A stretch of DNA of 64,000 bases from CAJXQU01 sp965223825 (GTDB taxonomy: Bacteria > Pseudomonadota > Gammaproteobacteria > CAJXQU01): the NCBI GenBank assembly GCA_965223825.1, contig OZ245018.1, positions 2,480,001-2,544,000 of the forward strand, written 5' to 3'. Numbering within the stretch: the first letter of the stretch is position 1; the number at the start of each line of letters is the position of its first letter. Shown here piece after piece: positions 17,674 to 26,642 of the stretch. The notes below the pieces were generated by a model that saw only the letters and a program-made list of their open reading frames with translations, made no database searches and was not told the origin of the DNA. The translations under genes were made by a program, and so were the position numbers.

Positions 17674-18326
17674 TTCAGCCCCTGTAACATCGGCACAAAA
17701 CTCACGGGATCAAGCACTGTTTCGGTGTAATCCTCTTCCGTTTCGCGCGTAATTTGCATTAACACTTGACCGCTTTCAGTACCGACCGGAATGACCAAAC
17801 GACCACCAATTTTCAATTGATCCAGTAACGCTGGCGGAATGCTTTCAGGTGCGGCTGCGGCAAGAATCGCATCAAATGGGGCATTTTCCGGCCAGCCCAA
17901 CGTGCCATCACCATATTTAACGAGAATGTTTCGATAACGTAAATTCTGAATACGGCTACGGAGTTTATTGGTTAAGACTGAAATCCGCTCGATCGCATAA
18001 ATTTGTGTAGCAAACTCCGACATAACGGCACTTTGATAGCCACAACCCGCACCAATCTCAAGCACTTTTTCGTGTGGTCCCTGCAAAATCAGTTCGGTCA
18101 TTTTCGCAACAATATACGGTTGGGATATCGTTTGTCCGTGACCGATCGGCAAGGCCGTGTTTTCGTAAGCCCTGCTTGCTAAACCTTCATCAATAAACAA
18201 ATGTCGCGGAACAACTTTGATCGCATCTAATACCGCTTCGTTTTCAATGCCCATTTCTCGGAGCTGATTCACTAAGCGGGTGCGTGTCCGCACTGATGTC
18301 ATACCGATACCGCGATGTTCTCTCAT
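17670..18326 (-). CDS. pcm: Protein-L-isoaspartate O-methyltransferase
   Basis: Repairs isoaspartyl residues using SAM. The 218-aa protein contains the SAM-binding motif LEIGAGCGYQSAVM, the family segment GHGQTISQPYIVA, and IPVGTESGQVLM near the C-terminus. It sits between surE (16 nt gap) and nlpD (4-nt overlap), the classic stationary-phase cluster order. An internal start at the second Met (MTSVRTRTR) is possible. Confidence 0.95.
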   Translation of the reverse strand: MREHRGIGMTSVRTRTRLVNQLREMGIENEAVLDAIKVVPRHLFIDEGLASRAYENTALPIGHGQTISQPYIVAKMTELILQGPHEKVLEIGAGCGYQSAVMSEFATQIYAIERISVLTNKLRSRIQNLRYRNILVKYGDGTLGWPENAPFDAILAAAAPESIPPALLDQLKIGGRLVIPVGTESGQVLMQITRETEEDYTETVLDPVSFVPMLQGLN

Positions 18327-18342
18327 GCTATTTCAAACCGTT

Positions 18343-19092
18343 CTATATTGTTTCACTGAGCCATTTGCTAAGTGAATCCAGAGAGCTGTAATTCGTTAGA
18401 TCAACTTGCAACGGTGTCACAGAAATATAACCTGACCGTATTGCGTGAAAATCTGTCCCTTCGCCCGCATCTTGCTCAGGGCCTGCTGGCCCAATCCAAT
18501 AAATCGGCCGACCGCGCGGATCAGCAGATTGAATCACCGGCTCTGATTTATGTCGTTGACCAAGCCGTGTTACACGAATTCCTTTGATCGCTTCCATTGG
18601 CAGATCAGGTACATTGATGTTCAAAATCGTATTCGCAGGTAATGGATCACGATGCATATTCTGCACAAGTTTTTTTACGGTATCAGCCGCAGTTTGGTAA
18701 TTTTCTGGGTTTTGCCCTACTAATGAAACTGCGATCGCGGGTAAGCCCATAAAACGCCCTTCCATTGCTGCCGCAACCGTGCCGGAATAAAGCACATCAT
18801 CACCTAAGTTCGCACCGTTATTGATGCCTGAAATGACCATATCAGGATTTCTTTTCAATAAACCCGTGATCGCAATGTGCACGCAATCTGTTGGTGTTCC
18901 GTTAACGAAATAACGATCTGCGTCATACTCAGTAACTTGCAATGGCAGATCGAGCGTTAAGGAATTACTCGCACCACTGCGATTACGATCCGGGGCTACA
19001 ACGGCAACATCACCCAACGTCGCAATGCTTTCCGTCAGGGATTTTAAACCCGGTGCCCGGTATCCATCATCATTACTGAGAAGATAATACAC
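18343..19092 (-). CDS. surE: 5'/3'-nucleotidase SurE
   Basis: Metal-dependent nucleotidase/exopolyphosphatase. The 249-aa protein starts with LLSNDDGYRAPGL (the metal-binding DD pair), then VVAPDRNRSGASNSLT, VNGTPTDCVHIA and SGINNGANLGDDVLYSGTV, all diagnostic. It ends near the pcm start and follows argF after 2 nt. Confidence 0.96.
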   Translation of the reverse strand: MYYLLSNDDGYRAPGLKSLTESIATLGDVAVVAPDRNRSGASNSLTLDLPLQVTEYDADRYFVNGTPTDCVHIAITGLLKRNPDMVISGINNGANLGDDVLYSGTVAAAMEGRFMGLPAIAVSLVGQNPENYQTAADTVKKLVQNMHRDPLPANTILNINVPDLPMEAIKGIRVTRLGQRHKSEPVIQSADPRGRPIYWIGPAGPEQDAGEGTDFHAIRSGYISVTPLQVDLTNYSSLDSLSKWLSETI

Positions 19093-19094
19093 CG

Positions 19095-19997
19095 TTACGC
19101 CATTAAGAATTCAAGTAGGGCTTTTTGTGCATGCAGACGGTTACCTGCTTCTTCCCAAACCACACTGTTAGGCCCATCGATCACGTCACTTGTCACTTCT
19201 TCGCCACGATGCGCTGGTAGGCAATGCATAAATAACGCATCGCTATTCGCTTTTGCCATCAATTCTGCATTGACCTGATAAGGAGCAAAAATAGCAGCGC
19301 GTTCGCTCGCCTCTTCTTCTTGGCCCATGCTCGCCCAAACATCCGTCACGATCAGATCAGCACCTTCACAAGCCTCTAATGCCGAGTCGAATAATTTAAC
19401 GCAACAACCTGCGTTGGCAACAATCTCCGGATCGGGTAAATACCCTTCCGGTGCTGCAATATTTAATTCAAACCCCAATAACATCGCGGCGTTGATGTAT
19501 GAGTGACACATATTATTTCCATCACCGACCCAAACCGCTTTTTTACCTGCGATCGACCCGCGTTGTTCTTGATACGTTTGCATATCCGCCAACAATTGAC
19601 AGGGATGATACGTATCAGTCAGGCCGTTGATCACCGGAACAGACGAGTATTTCGCAAAGTTTTCGACATTTGCGTGATCAAATGTGCGAACCATAATTCC
19701 GTCGACCATTCCTGAAAGAACGCGCGCAGTATCTGCAATCGCTTCACCACGGCCAACCTGTGAATGTTGCGGAGAAAGAAAGATCGCGCTGCCACCAAAT
19801 TGAATCATACCGGTTTCAAATGACACCCGAGTACGCGTAGATGATTTTTCAAAAATCATCGCTAACACCTGGTTTTTTAACGGCTCGTAAATTCGACGTT
19901 CTTTTTGCCAGGCTCGCAATTCTATTGATCTATCGATTAATGCTTGAAATTCTGATGGTGTCAGATCATGCAAAGTTAAAAAATGTCTGATGCTCAT
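19095..19997 (-). CDS. argF: Ornithine carbamoyltransferase
   Basis: Makes citrulline from ornithine and carbamoyl phosphate. The 300-aa protein has the carbamoyl-phosphate site FEKSSTRTRVSFE, the HPCQ motif (YHPCQLLAD), the VWASMGQE segment and the catalytic HCLPAHRGEEV. Starts MSIRHFLTLHDL. It follows argD by 18 nt, so the pair likely forms an arginine operon. Confidence 0.97.
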   Translation of the reverse strand: MSIRHFLTLHDLTPSEFQALIDRSIELRAWQKERRIYEPLKNQVLAMIFEKSSTRTRVSFETGMIQFGGSAIFLSPQHSQVGRGEAIADTARVLSGMVDGIMVRTFDHANVENFAKYSSVPVINGLTDTYHPCQLLADMQTYQEQRGSIAGKKAVWVGDGNNMCHSYINAAMLLGFELNIAAPEGYLPDPEIVANAGCCVKLFDSALEACEGADLIVTDVWASMGQEEEASERAAIFAPYQVNAELMAKANSDALFMHCLPAHRGEEVTSDVIDGPNSVVWEEAGNRLHAQKALLEFLMA

Positions 19998-20015
19998 AGT
20001 CTTCTTATTTATTGA

Positions 20016-21182
20016 TCAGAATGCTTTGATCAAATCTGTCACGATTGACACGATTTGATCGCATTCTTTTTGGCTAGTAATTAATGGAGGTAAAAGACGG
20101 ATAGTTTGTCCGGCAGTCACATTGATAAGCAGTTTTCGCTCCAATGCTTTGCCAACTAGTTCCGCGCAAGGGCGATCAAGCTCGATGCCGATCATCATAC
20201 CGCGCCCTCGGATCGAAACAACACTCGCCACACCGGCTAAAGATGCTTCAAATTGCTGCTTTAAATAAAGACCTTGATCGTGTGCTTGTGTGACAAGCTG
20301 ATCTTGCTCGATCACATCGATCACAGTTAATGCGGTTCGACAGACTAGTGGGTTCCCACCGTATGTAGAACCGTGACTACCGGGCGCGAACAATTCGGCG
20401 GCCTGACCGCGTGCAAGACAAGCCCCAATAGGCACGCCATTTCCGAGCGCTTTTGCGAGTGTCATGATATCGGGAACAATATCTTCATGCTGGCCTGCGA
20501 ACCACTGACCCGTCCGACCCATGCCAGTTTGGATTTCATCCAAGATCATCAACCACTGATTCGTGTCGCACAATGATCGGACTTGTTTTAGAAAACCGTC
20601 TGGCGGTATGTTGATCCCACCTTCGCCTTGAATTGGCTCGAACATAACAGCGACAACATCTGCATCAAGACTCAGTGACTTTAATGATTCAACATCACCA
20701 AACGGAACGCGGATAAACCCATCAACTAACGGCTCAAATCCCACTTGAACTTTGTTATTTCCCGTTGCAGAGAGGGTCGCTAAAGTTCGTCCATGAAAAC
20801 TACCCTCCATCACGATCACTTTGGGTTTGTCGATCTGCTTCCGGCGTGCATACAGTCGTGTCAGTTTAATCGCAGCCTCATTGGCTTCCGCCCCCGAATT
20901 GGAGAAGAACGCATTGTCCATTCCTGAAAGTGCGATGAGCTTATCTGCTAATAAACGTTGATGACTAACTTGGTAAATATTTGAGGTATGGATCAGCGTT
21001 TGCGCCTGATCCGCAATTGCAGCTGCAACGACTGGATGTGCATGACCTAATGCGCACACAGCGATTCCACCAAGTGCGTCTAAATATGCCTCACCGGACG
21101 TATCATACAACCAAACGCCTTCACCTCGCTCAAAAGCGATCGGTAAGGGCGCATAGTTTGCCATTAAGTGTGTTTGGGACAT
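20016..21182 (-). CDS. argD: Acetylornithine aminotransferase
   Basis: Class III PLP aminotransferase of arginine synthesis, 388 aa. Visible motifs are NSGAEANEAAIKL, EGSFHGRT, FEPIQGEGGI, LDEIQTGMGRTG (PLP-binding Asp) and the Schiff-base Lys in TLAKALGNGVPIGA. Together with argF it forms an operon bounded upstream by a terminator. It may also act on succinyldiaminopimelate, as in E. coli. Confidence 0.93.
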   Translation of the reverse strand: MSQTHLMANYAPLPIAFERGEGVWLYDTSGEAYLDALGGIAVCALGHAHPVVAAAIADQAQTLIHTSNIYQVSHQRLLADKLIALSGMDNAFFSNSGAEANEAAIKLTRLYARRKQIDKPKVIVMEGSFHGRTLATLSATGNNKVQVGFEPLVDGFIRVPFGDVESLKSLSLDADVVAVMFEPIQGEGGINIPPDGFLKQVRSLCDTNQWLMILDEIQTGMGRTGQWFAGQHEDIVPDIMTLAKALGNGVPIGACLARGQAAELFAPGSHGSTYGGNPLVCRTALTVIDVIEQDQLVTQAHDQGLYLKQQFEASLAGVASVVSIRGRGMMIGIELDRPCAELVGKALERKLLINVTAGQTIRLLPPLITSQKECDQIVSIVTDLIKAF

Positions 21183-21195
21183 TTTTGAGTGTGTA

Positions 21196-21240
21196 TAAAA
21201 ATGAAAATCGCAGCGGGAGAACCACGCTGCGATTTGTTTT
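21196..21240 (-). terminator. Intrinsic terminator between sodB and argD
   Basis: An 11-12 bp inverted repeat (AAAATCGCAGCG at 21204-21215 and its complement at 21225-21236) with a short loop. On the minus strand it is followed by TTTTCATTTTTA. It ends sodB. The plus-strand side has TTGTTTTC and could also work in reverse. Confidence 0.8.
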
Positions 21241-21262
21241 CTTGTTAAGCCTCGATCTGGCT

Positions 21263-21838
21263 TTATAGATTACTGGCAGCGAAATCCCAGTTAACCAGAC
21301 TCCAAAATGCATCCATGTATTTTGGACGCGCGTTACGGTAATCAATGTAATAAGCATGTTCCCATACATCACACGTTAACAGTGGTGTGTGACCATCAGT
21401 TAGTGGGCAAGCTGCATTACTTGTATTCACAATTTCAAGCGTACCTGTGCTGTTTTTGACTAGCCATGTCCAACCTGAACCAAAGTTATTGACAGCTGAG
21501 TTTGTGAAATCTTCTTTGAATTTTTCAACACTGCCGAATGCCGCATTAATCGCAGCAAGTAGATCACCCGTTGGCTCACCGCTTTCTGGGCTTAGTGAGT
21601 TCCAATAGAATGTGTGATTCCAAATCTGTGCTGCATTATTGAAAACAGGGCCTGCAGACGCTTTATTAATGATCTCTTCTAATGTTGCATCTTCAAACTC
21701 GGTGCCTTTGATCAAGCCATTCAGCTTATCAACGTACGTTGCATGGTGTTTGCCATAATGAAAATCCAATGTTTCGCTTGAAATATGTGGCGCTAGAGCA
21801 TCTTTTGCGTAAGGTAATTCAGGAAGTTTGTGTTCCAT
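21263..21838 (-). CDS. sodB: Superoxide dismutase (Fe type)
   Basis: Detoxifies superoxide. The 191-aa protein has the metal ligands in HYGKHHATYV, WNHTFYW and DVWEHAYYIDY. The active-site Gln sits in the N-terminal half in NAAQIWNHTF, the position typical of iron enzymes rather than manganese ones. No signal peptide, so cytoplasmic. Monocistronic: own promoter and terminator. Confidence 0.96.
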   Translation of the reverse strand: MEHKLPELPYAKDALAPHISSETLDFHYGKHHATYVDKLNGLIKGTEFEDATLEEIINKASAGPVFNNAAQIWNHTFYWNSLSPESGEPTGDLLAAINAAFGSVEKFKEDFTNSAVNNFGSGWTWLVKNSTGTLEIVNTSNAACPLTDGHTPLLTCDVWEHAYYIDYRNARPKYMDAFWSLVNWDFAASNL

Positions 21839-21859
21839 TAATCTCTCTCTTAATTCGAT

Positions 21860-21888
21860 TTAATAGACAGAAGCAAGTTTAAATACAA
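21860..21888 (-). promoter_or_regulatory. Predicted sodB promoter
   Basis: Minus strand: -35 TTGTAT (21883-21888), 17-nt spacer, -10 TATTAA (21860-21865), giving a leader of only about 15 nt before the ATG. GAGAGA serves as ribosome site. Confidence 0.45.
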
Positions 21889-21894
21889 GCCAAC

Positions 21895-21924
21895 TTGATT
21901 CCGGTTAATATGTCAATCTAGCAT
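21895..21924 (+). promoter_or_regulatory. Possible promoter of the plus-strand small RNA
   Basis: Plus strand: TTGATT (21895-21900), 18-nt spacer, TAGCAT (21919-21924). Each element matches 4 of 6 consensus bases. It is divergent from the sodB promoter. Confidence 0.3.
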
Positions 21925-21930
21925 ACCATA

Positions 21931-22113
21931 ATCACACTGTGAAATCCGCGCTTCGCCCCCGTAGGACTCATCCCACGCGCCCTGCTCATCCTTCTAACAT
22001 AGTAATTAAAGTTTTTAAATCGCACGCCGCTATGCTAGTTGTCAGGACGGATTCCCCTCCCCTCCCTTATCCGTTCTGCCCTAGGCCGGAGAATATTCTT
22101 CGGCCTTTTTTTA
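21931..22113 (+). ncRNA. Candidate trans-acting small RNA with C-rich loop, convergent to parC
   Basis: Plus-strand transcript inferred from a strong intrinsic terminator at 22084-22112 that points away from any plus-strand gene. Just before it is a 10-bp stem (CAGGACGGAT at 22043-22052 with ATCCGTTCTG at 22069-22078, one G-T pair) closing a 16-nt loop made almost only of C and T (22053-22068). Loops of CCCCTCCCC type can pair with Shine-Dalgarno sequences. There is a plausible promoter upstream. No convincing protein lies here. The 5' end is a guess. I do not match it to a named RNA family. Confidence 0.5.
22084..22112 (+). terminator. Intrinsic terminator of the candidate small RNA
   Basis: GGCCGGAGAAT / ATTCTTCGGCC nearly perfect stem followed by seven T on the plus strand. 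On the minus strand the hairpin is followed by TAGGGCAG, without a T tract, so it serves the plus strand. It touches the parC stop codon. Confidence 0.88.
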
Positions 22114-24357
22114 TTCTTTATCCTCGACCTCCATTTTCGATACATTTTGAAAACCCCGCGGCAATTTGCTGCCTCTTCGACCTCTTTCTCCCTGATATTG
22201 CTCGAGATCTTTTTGTTTGAGCTTAATAAAACGCTGTCCAGCATAAATGACTAAAACATCATCATTCGCAACGGGTAATGCTGCAACAACATATTCTTCT
22301 CTACTCAGCACTTTCGCCGGGGGGATTTGAATTAACTTCTGACCTTTACCTTTATTTAACTCCGGAACATCAGTCAGCGGGAAAACCAATAAACGTCCCT
22401 CGTTACTTAATACGGCCAATACCGCGTCGGTTGGATCTTTGATTCGTTTCGGTTGAATGACCTTGCTACCATTCGGTAAATTTAAAATTGCTTTACCGGC
22501 TTTATTTTTACTGATCAAATCTGAAAACATGATGATAAAACCATAACCAGCGTCAGATGAGATCAGGTATTTCTCTGACACGTCACCTGCCATCACAGCA
22601 ACAAACTCCGCTCCATCTGGTGGCGAAAGTTTACCTGAAAGCGGTTCTCCCATTCCCCGTGCGGAAGGTAATTGATGTGTTGCTAGACTATATGCCCGCC
22701 CGGTAGAATCAAAAAATACTGATGGTAAATTTGATTTCGCTTTAGCAGATGATCGAAAACCATCCCCGGCACGAAAATTTAGTTTATCAGCATCAATCTC
22801 ATGCCCTTTTGCCGCCCGAACCCACCCTTTCTCTGACAAAATAACTGTGACAGCTTCTGACTGGATAAGGCTTTTTTCATCCAGGGCTTGTGCTTGCCCA
22901 CGCTCAACAAGTGGGCTTCTTCTGTCATCGCCATATTTTTCAGCGTCTTCTAGCAATTCTGTTTTGATCAGTGTTTTTAAACGCCGCGGGGAACCTAACG
23001 TTTTTTCAATCCCATCACGTTCTTTAGACAACGCCTCAATTTCACCTCGAATTTTCATTTCTTCTAAACGTGCTAAGTGGCGTAATTTCAATTCTAAAAT
23101 CGCTTCTGCTTGTTCATCTGAAATAGAAAAGCGCGCCATGAGAACGGGTTTTGGCTTGTCTTCTTCGCGAATTATCTTGATCACTTCATCAATATTGAGA
23201 TAAGCGATTAACTGCCCTTCGAGCACATGAATTCTTTTTAAAACTTTTTCGAGCCTGAACTGTAATCGTCTGGTAACTGTTTCGGTACGGTATATTAGCC
23301 ATTCACTTAAGATCTCTTTTAGATTTTTAAGTCCTGGACGTCCATCAAGCCCGATCATGTTCAAATTCACACGGTATGATTTTTCAAGATCCGTGGTGGC
23401 GAATAAATGGTCCATTAACTGTTCGATATCGACGCGGTTCGAACGCGGAAATAATACAATTCTTGTCGGCGTTTCGTGATCGGACTCATCCCGGAAGCTT
23501 TCCAACATAGGCAGTTTTTTTGCTTCGAGCTGGCTGGCAATTTGTTGAAGAATTTTCGTGCCTGAACTTTGATACGGTAAGCTCGTAATGACGATTTCAC
23601 TATTTTCTTTTTCGTACACTGCGCGTAAACGCACTGAGCCATTGCCTGTTTTGTAGATATTCATCAGTTCAGTTTTTGATGAAATTATTTCAGCCCCCGT
23701 TGGATAATCTGGTGCAAGAATATGCTCACATAATTCTTCAATTGACGTTCTGCTACTCTCAAGGAGACGAATGCATGCCGTTGTGACTTCTCTTAAATTG
23801 TGCGGCGGAATATCCGTCGCCATACCAACCGCGATGCCTGATCCACCATTTAATAGCACATTGGGTAATCGGGCGGGTAATAGTTTCGGCTCGTCCAAAC
23901 TACCATCAAAATTCGGTACCCAATCAACAGTACCTTGCTCTACTTCACTCAGTAAAAGATCTGCATAACCTGTTAATTTCGATTCGGTATAACGCATCGC
24001 CGCGAACGATTTTGGATCATCCATTGAGCCCCAATTACCTTGACCATCAATTAACGTATACCGATAAGAAAAAGATTGAGCCATTAACACCATTGCTTCA
24101 TAACATGCTGAGTCGCCATGAGGGTGAAATTTACCAATGACATCCCCAACGGTTCTTGCCGACTTTTTGTATTTTGCCGATGCCTTCAAACCAAGCTCAG
24201 ACATTGCGTAAATAATTCTGCGTTGAACTGGCTTCAAACCATCACTGACATGCGGTAGAGCACGATCAAGAATGACGTACATTGAATATTCTAAATATGC
24301 TTGCTCGGTAAAGGCATGCAAAGGAAGTTGTTCTATATATTCTTGATTATTATCCAT
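22111..24357 (-). CDS. parC: DNA topoisomerase IV subunit A
   Basis: Cuts and passes DNA to decatenate chromosomes with ParE. The 748-aa protein starts with LPLHAFTEQAYLEYSMYVI, has the quinolone-region HPHGDSACYEAMV and the catalytic Tyr in AAMRYTESKL. GSGIAVGMATDIPPHN and a C-terminal blade domain with degenerate repeats follow. Length fits ParC rather than GyrA (about 850). The partner parE lies 15 kb away at 39450-41348. Its 3' end runs into the convergent small-RNA terminator. Confidence 0.96.
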   Translation of the reverse strand: MDNNQEYIEQLPLHAFTEQAYLEYSMYVILDRALPHVSDGLKPVQRRIIYAMSELGLKASAKYKKSARTVGDVIGKFHPHGDSACYEAMVLMAQSFSYRYTLIDGQGNWGSMDDPKSFAAMRYTESKLTGYADLLLSEVEQGTVDWVPNFDGSLDEPKLLPARLPNVLLNGGSGIAVGMATDIPPHNLREVTTACIRLLESSRTSIEELCEHILAPDYPTGAEIISSKTELMNIYKTGNGSVRLRAVYEKENSEIVITSLPYQSSGTKILQQIASQLEAKKLPMLESFRDESDHETPTRIVLFPRSNRVDIEQLMDHLFATTDLEKSYRVNLNMIGLDGRPGLKNLKEILSEWLIYRTETVTRRLQFRLEKVLKRIHVLEGQLIAYLNIDEVIKIIREEDKPKPVLMARFSISDEQAEAILELKLRHLARLEEMKIRGEIEALSKERDGIEKTLGSPRRLKTLIKTELLEDAEKYGDDRRSPLVERGQAQALDEKSLIQSEAVTVILSEKGWVRAAKGHEIDADKLNFRAGDGFRSSAKAKSNLPSVFFDSTGRAYSLATHQLPSARGMGEPLSGKLSPPDGAEFVAVMAGDVSEKYLISSDAGYGFIIMFSDLISKNKAGKAILNLPNGSKVIQPKRIKDPTDAVLAVLSNEGRLLVFPLTDVPELNKGKGQKLIQIPPAKVLSREEYVVAALPVANDDVLVIYAGQRFIKLKQKDLEQYQGERGRRGSKLPRGFQNVSKMEVEDKE

Positions 24358-24424
24358 AAGCTCTGATCAGATATTTACTTATATTGTGTTTTTAAAATGG
24401 TTCAATATTGTAGCCTAACAACAC

Positions 24425-24459
24425 AAAAAAAAACCCCGACTTCCAAAGGAAGTCGGGGT
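24425..24459 (-). terminator. Intrinsic terminator of xoxF
   Basis: Perfect 12-bp stem ACCCCGACTTCC / GGAAGTCGGGGT with TTT loop, followed on the minus strand by nine T. It lies about 55 nt after the xoxF stop. Confidence 0.95.
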
Positions 24460-24511
24460 CTCATTTCAGCACTAAACTAAATGTTTAGCGTGACTGTCTT
24501 AAAGCTGATGC

Positions 24512-26362
24512 TTAAGGCAGGCTGAACACACTTAAAGTACCGCCAAGGCGAGTATAGTTGTTCAAGCCTTTGTAAGCACCTACAGCGCCCAGACCATCTG
24601 TATCAGCAATCAGGCCAGCAGCCATACCGATACCAGCCCAGCCACCAACACCTGAGAGTACACCAACGTATTGTTTACCGTTGTGCGACCAAGAGTTAGT
24701 GTTACCGATGATGCCTGATGGAGTTTTGAATTTCCATAACAGTTTACCAGACTTAGCATCGATAGCTTTCAAGTAACCAGCTAGGTCGCCGTAGAATACG
24801 ACGTCACCAGCAGTTGCCAGAGCACCAGACCATACTGAGAAACGCTCAGGGATTGACCATACAATTTTACCAGTAGACGCATCCCAAGCAATGAAGTTGC
24901 CCAAGTTGTTCTTTTCTGCATTGTTGTTAGGGCAATCTGGGCAAACACGTCCAGCTGGGAACATGTTTAACACAGCATTTACGTATGGTTGACCAGCGAC
25001 ATATTCACCACCACTTACAGGCTCATAGTCCATGCAAACGTGGTTAGTAGGAACATAGAACAGACCTGTACGTGGAGAGTACGAAGCAGGTTGTTGATCT
25101 TTAGTACCTAGAGCTGCAGGGCAGATATTCGTTGAGTTTACATCTTCACCATTTTGGTGAGTTGAGTAACGAGCAACGACTTGTGGACGACCAGTTTTCA
25201 TATCAACGTGAGTAGCCCAGTTTACTGCTGGATCGAATTTTTCAGCGATCAACAATTCACCAGTCACACGATCCATAGTGTAGCCAAAGCCATTACGGTC
25301 AAAGTGTACTAAAGCTTTATGTGCTTTACCTTTAACAGTGATGTCGACAAGGATCATTTCATTGATGCCATCATAATCCCACTCATCATGTGGAGTCATT
25401 TGGTATACCCATTTAGCCATGCCTGTATCTACATCACGTGCAAACATAGTCATTGACCATTTGTTATCGCCTGGGCGAACAACTGGGTTCCAAGTTGATG
25501 GGTTACCATTCCCGTAATACATCAGGTTCAGGTCTGGATCATACGGCCACCAACCCCAAGTAGAACCACCACCGATTTTCCATTGATCACCTTTCCAAGT
25601 TTTCAGTGAAGAATCTTTACCAACTGGTTTACCTAACTCAGTAGTGACTGCGCCGTCGATGAGCATATCTTCATCAGGGCCCATTGAGTATGCACGCCAA
25701 GCCATACTTCCGTCTTTGATGTTATAAGCGTTCATCCAGCAACGAACACCAAATTCTGCACCAGAAATACCAGTGAAGACTTTGTCTTTCATTACGTGTG
25801 GTGCGTTAGTGTTGGTTTGACCTTTTTTAGGGTCACCATTTTTAACAGACCAAACTTTTTCGCCAGAAGCAGCGTTCAGAGCAACTAGGACAGTGTCAGC
25901 TTGTTGCAAGAAGATTTTTCCGTCACCGTAAGCTAAACCACGGTTAACTGTGTCACAGCACATTACTGGAACAGTTTCGTCGTAATCTTGAACAGGAACG
26001 TATTCCCAAACGATTTCCAGTGTATCAAGGTCGATAGCGAAAACGTTGTTAGGGAAAGCAGCGTGGATGTAGAGAGTATCTCCTTCCAAGCCAGAAGCGC
26101 TAGAAGGTAATACTAATGGACCACCTTCGTGACCACGCAGAACACCTGTTGAGAATGTCCACGCAGCTTGTAGTTGATGAGCGTTTTGATTGTTGATTTG
26201 TTTCAACTCTGTGTAACGCCATTGTGCATAGTTACCACCAGGCATTACCCAGTAGTTAGGGTCTTGCTGCAGTTTAAGCAGCTCTTCATTAGCCATCGCA
26301 GATGCAGAGACAGAAAGCGCCGCACCAGCTAGAAGCCATCGATTCAACGATGATTTTCTCAT
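24512..26362 (-). CDS. xoxF: PQQ-dependent methanol dehydrogenase, XoxF type (lanthanide-dependent)
   Basis: Periplasmic quinoprotein oxidising methanol (possibly to formate). Start is the ATG at 26362, preceded by AGGAGGAGGTC; a longer reading from 26419 adds 19 residues with no ribosome site. The product (616 aa) has a Sec signal (positive MRKSS, hydrophobic core, cleavage after SAMA), the vicinal disulfide CC (135-136), a metal Glu (E203 in GAEFG), and DEWDYDG with catalytic Asp329 plus Asp331. That extra Asp is the mark of lanthanide XoxF; calcium MxaF has Ala there. WGWWPYDP is a propeller Trp motif. Its cytochrome xoxG and xoxJ are not adjacent. Confidence 0.95.
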   Translation of the reverse strand: MRKSSLNRWLLAGAALSVSASAMANEELLKLQQDPNYWVMPGGNYAQWRYTELKQINNQNAHQLQAAWTFSTGVLRGHEGGPLVLPSSASGLEGDTLYIHAAFPNNVFAIDLDTLEIVWEYVPVQDYDETVPVMCCDTVNRGLAYGDGKIFLQQADTVLVALNAASGEKVWSVKNGDPKKGQTNTNAPHVMKDKVFTGISGAEFGVRCWMNAYNIKDGSMAWRAYSMGPDEDMLIDGAVTTELGKPVGKDSSLKTWKGDQWKIGGGSTWGWWPYDPDLNLMYYGNGNPSTWNPVVRPGDNKWSMTMFARDVDTGMAKWVYQMTPHDEWDYDGINEMILVDITVKGKAHKALVHFDRNGFGYTMDRVTGELLIAEKFDPAVNWATHVDMKTGRPQVVARYSTHQNGEDVNSTNICPAALGTKDQQPASYSPRTGLFYVPTNHVCMDYEPVSGGEYVAGQPYVNAVLNMFPAGRVCPDCPNNNAEKNNLGNFIAWDASTGKIVWSIPERFSVWSGALATAGDVVFYGDLAGYLKAIDAKSGKLLWKFKTPSGIIGNTNSWSHNGKQYVGVLSGVGGWAGIGMAAGLIADTDGLGAVGAYKGLNNYTRLGGTLSVFSLP

Positions 26363-26642
26363 GACCTCCTCCTTATATATTACTGTTAACAGTGTCGATC
26401 TCTGTTTTAGTTTTATCACTCAGCGGAAGCCCGAGATCGAAAAGATACCGCCGAGTTATGCTTTATTATTTTTCAGTTTTGGAAGTGAATAAATGATTAA
26501 GTCTGGATTTTTAGAGCATGCTGGATGGAGTGCTAATAGTAAAAGCTACCTCGGCACCAACATCTTCTTGCTCGAAATTATCCAGAACCTCTTCTGACTA
26601 TCTACCCAAAAAACTGTCGCTCCTTATGAGCACTTTGGCTGA
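26363..26642 (-). promoter_or_regulatory. Long structured 5' leader of xoxF
   Basis: About 275 nt separate the predicted transcription start from the xoxF ATG. The leader contains a stem CTCGGCGG / CCGCTGAG closing a loop of about 21 nt (roughly 26422-26458), and a 12-bp perfect palindrome ACTGTTAACAGT shortly before the ribosome site. No open reading frame with a good start is evident in it. Function is unknown; a binding site or an RNA switch are both possible. Confidence 0.45.

Noticed and set aside
21931..22113. 6S RNA (ssrS)
   Set aside because: Length is close, but I see no 5'-3' closing stem with a large central bubble, and the end is a clean intrinsic terminator with a C-rich loop before it.
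21939..22220. 93-aa plus-strand open frame beside sodB and parC
   Set aside because: Proline/arginine-rich, no ribosome site, crosses an intrinsic terminator and runs into the parC gene on the other strand. Better explained as a small RNA region.
24512..26362. Calcium-dependent MxaF methanol dehydrogenase or other PQQ alcohol dehydrogenase
   Set aside because: The second Asp in DYD is the lanthanide marker, and there is no mxaJGI gene set or C-terminal heme domain.
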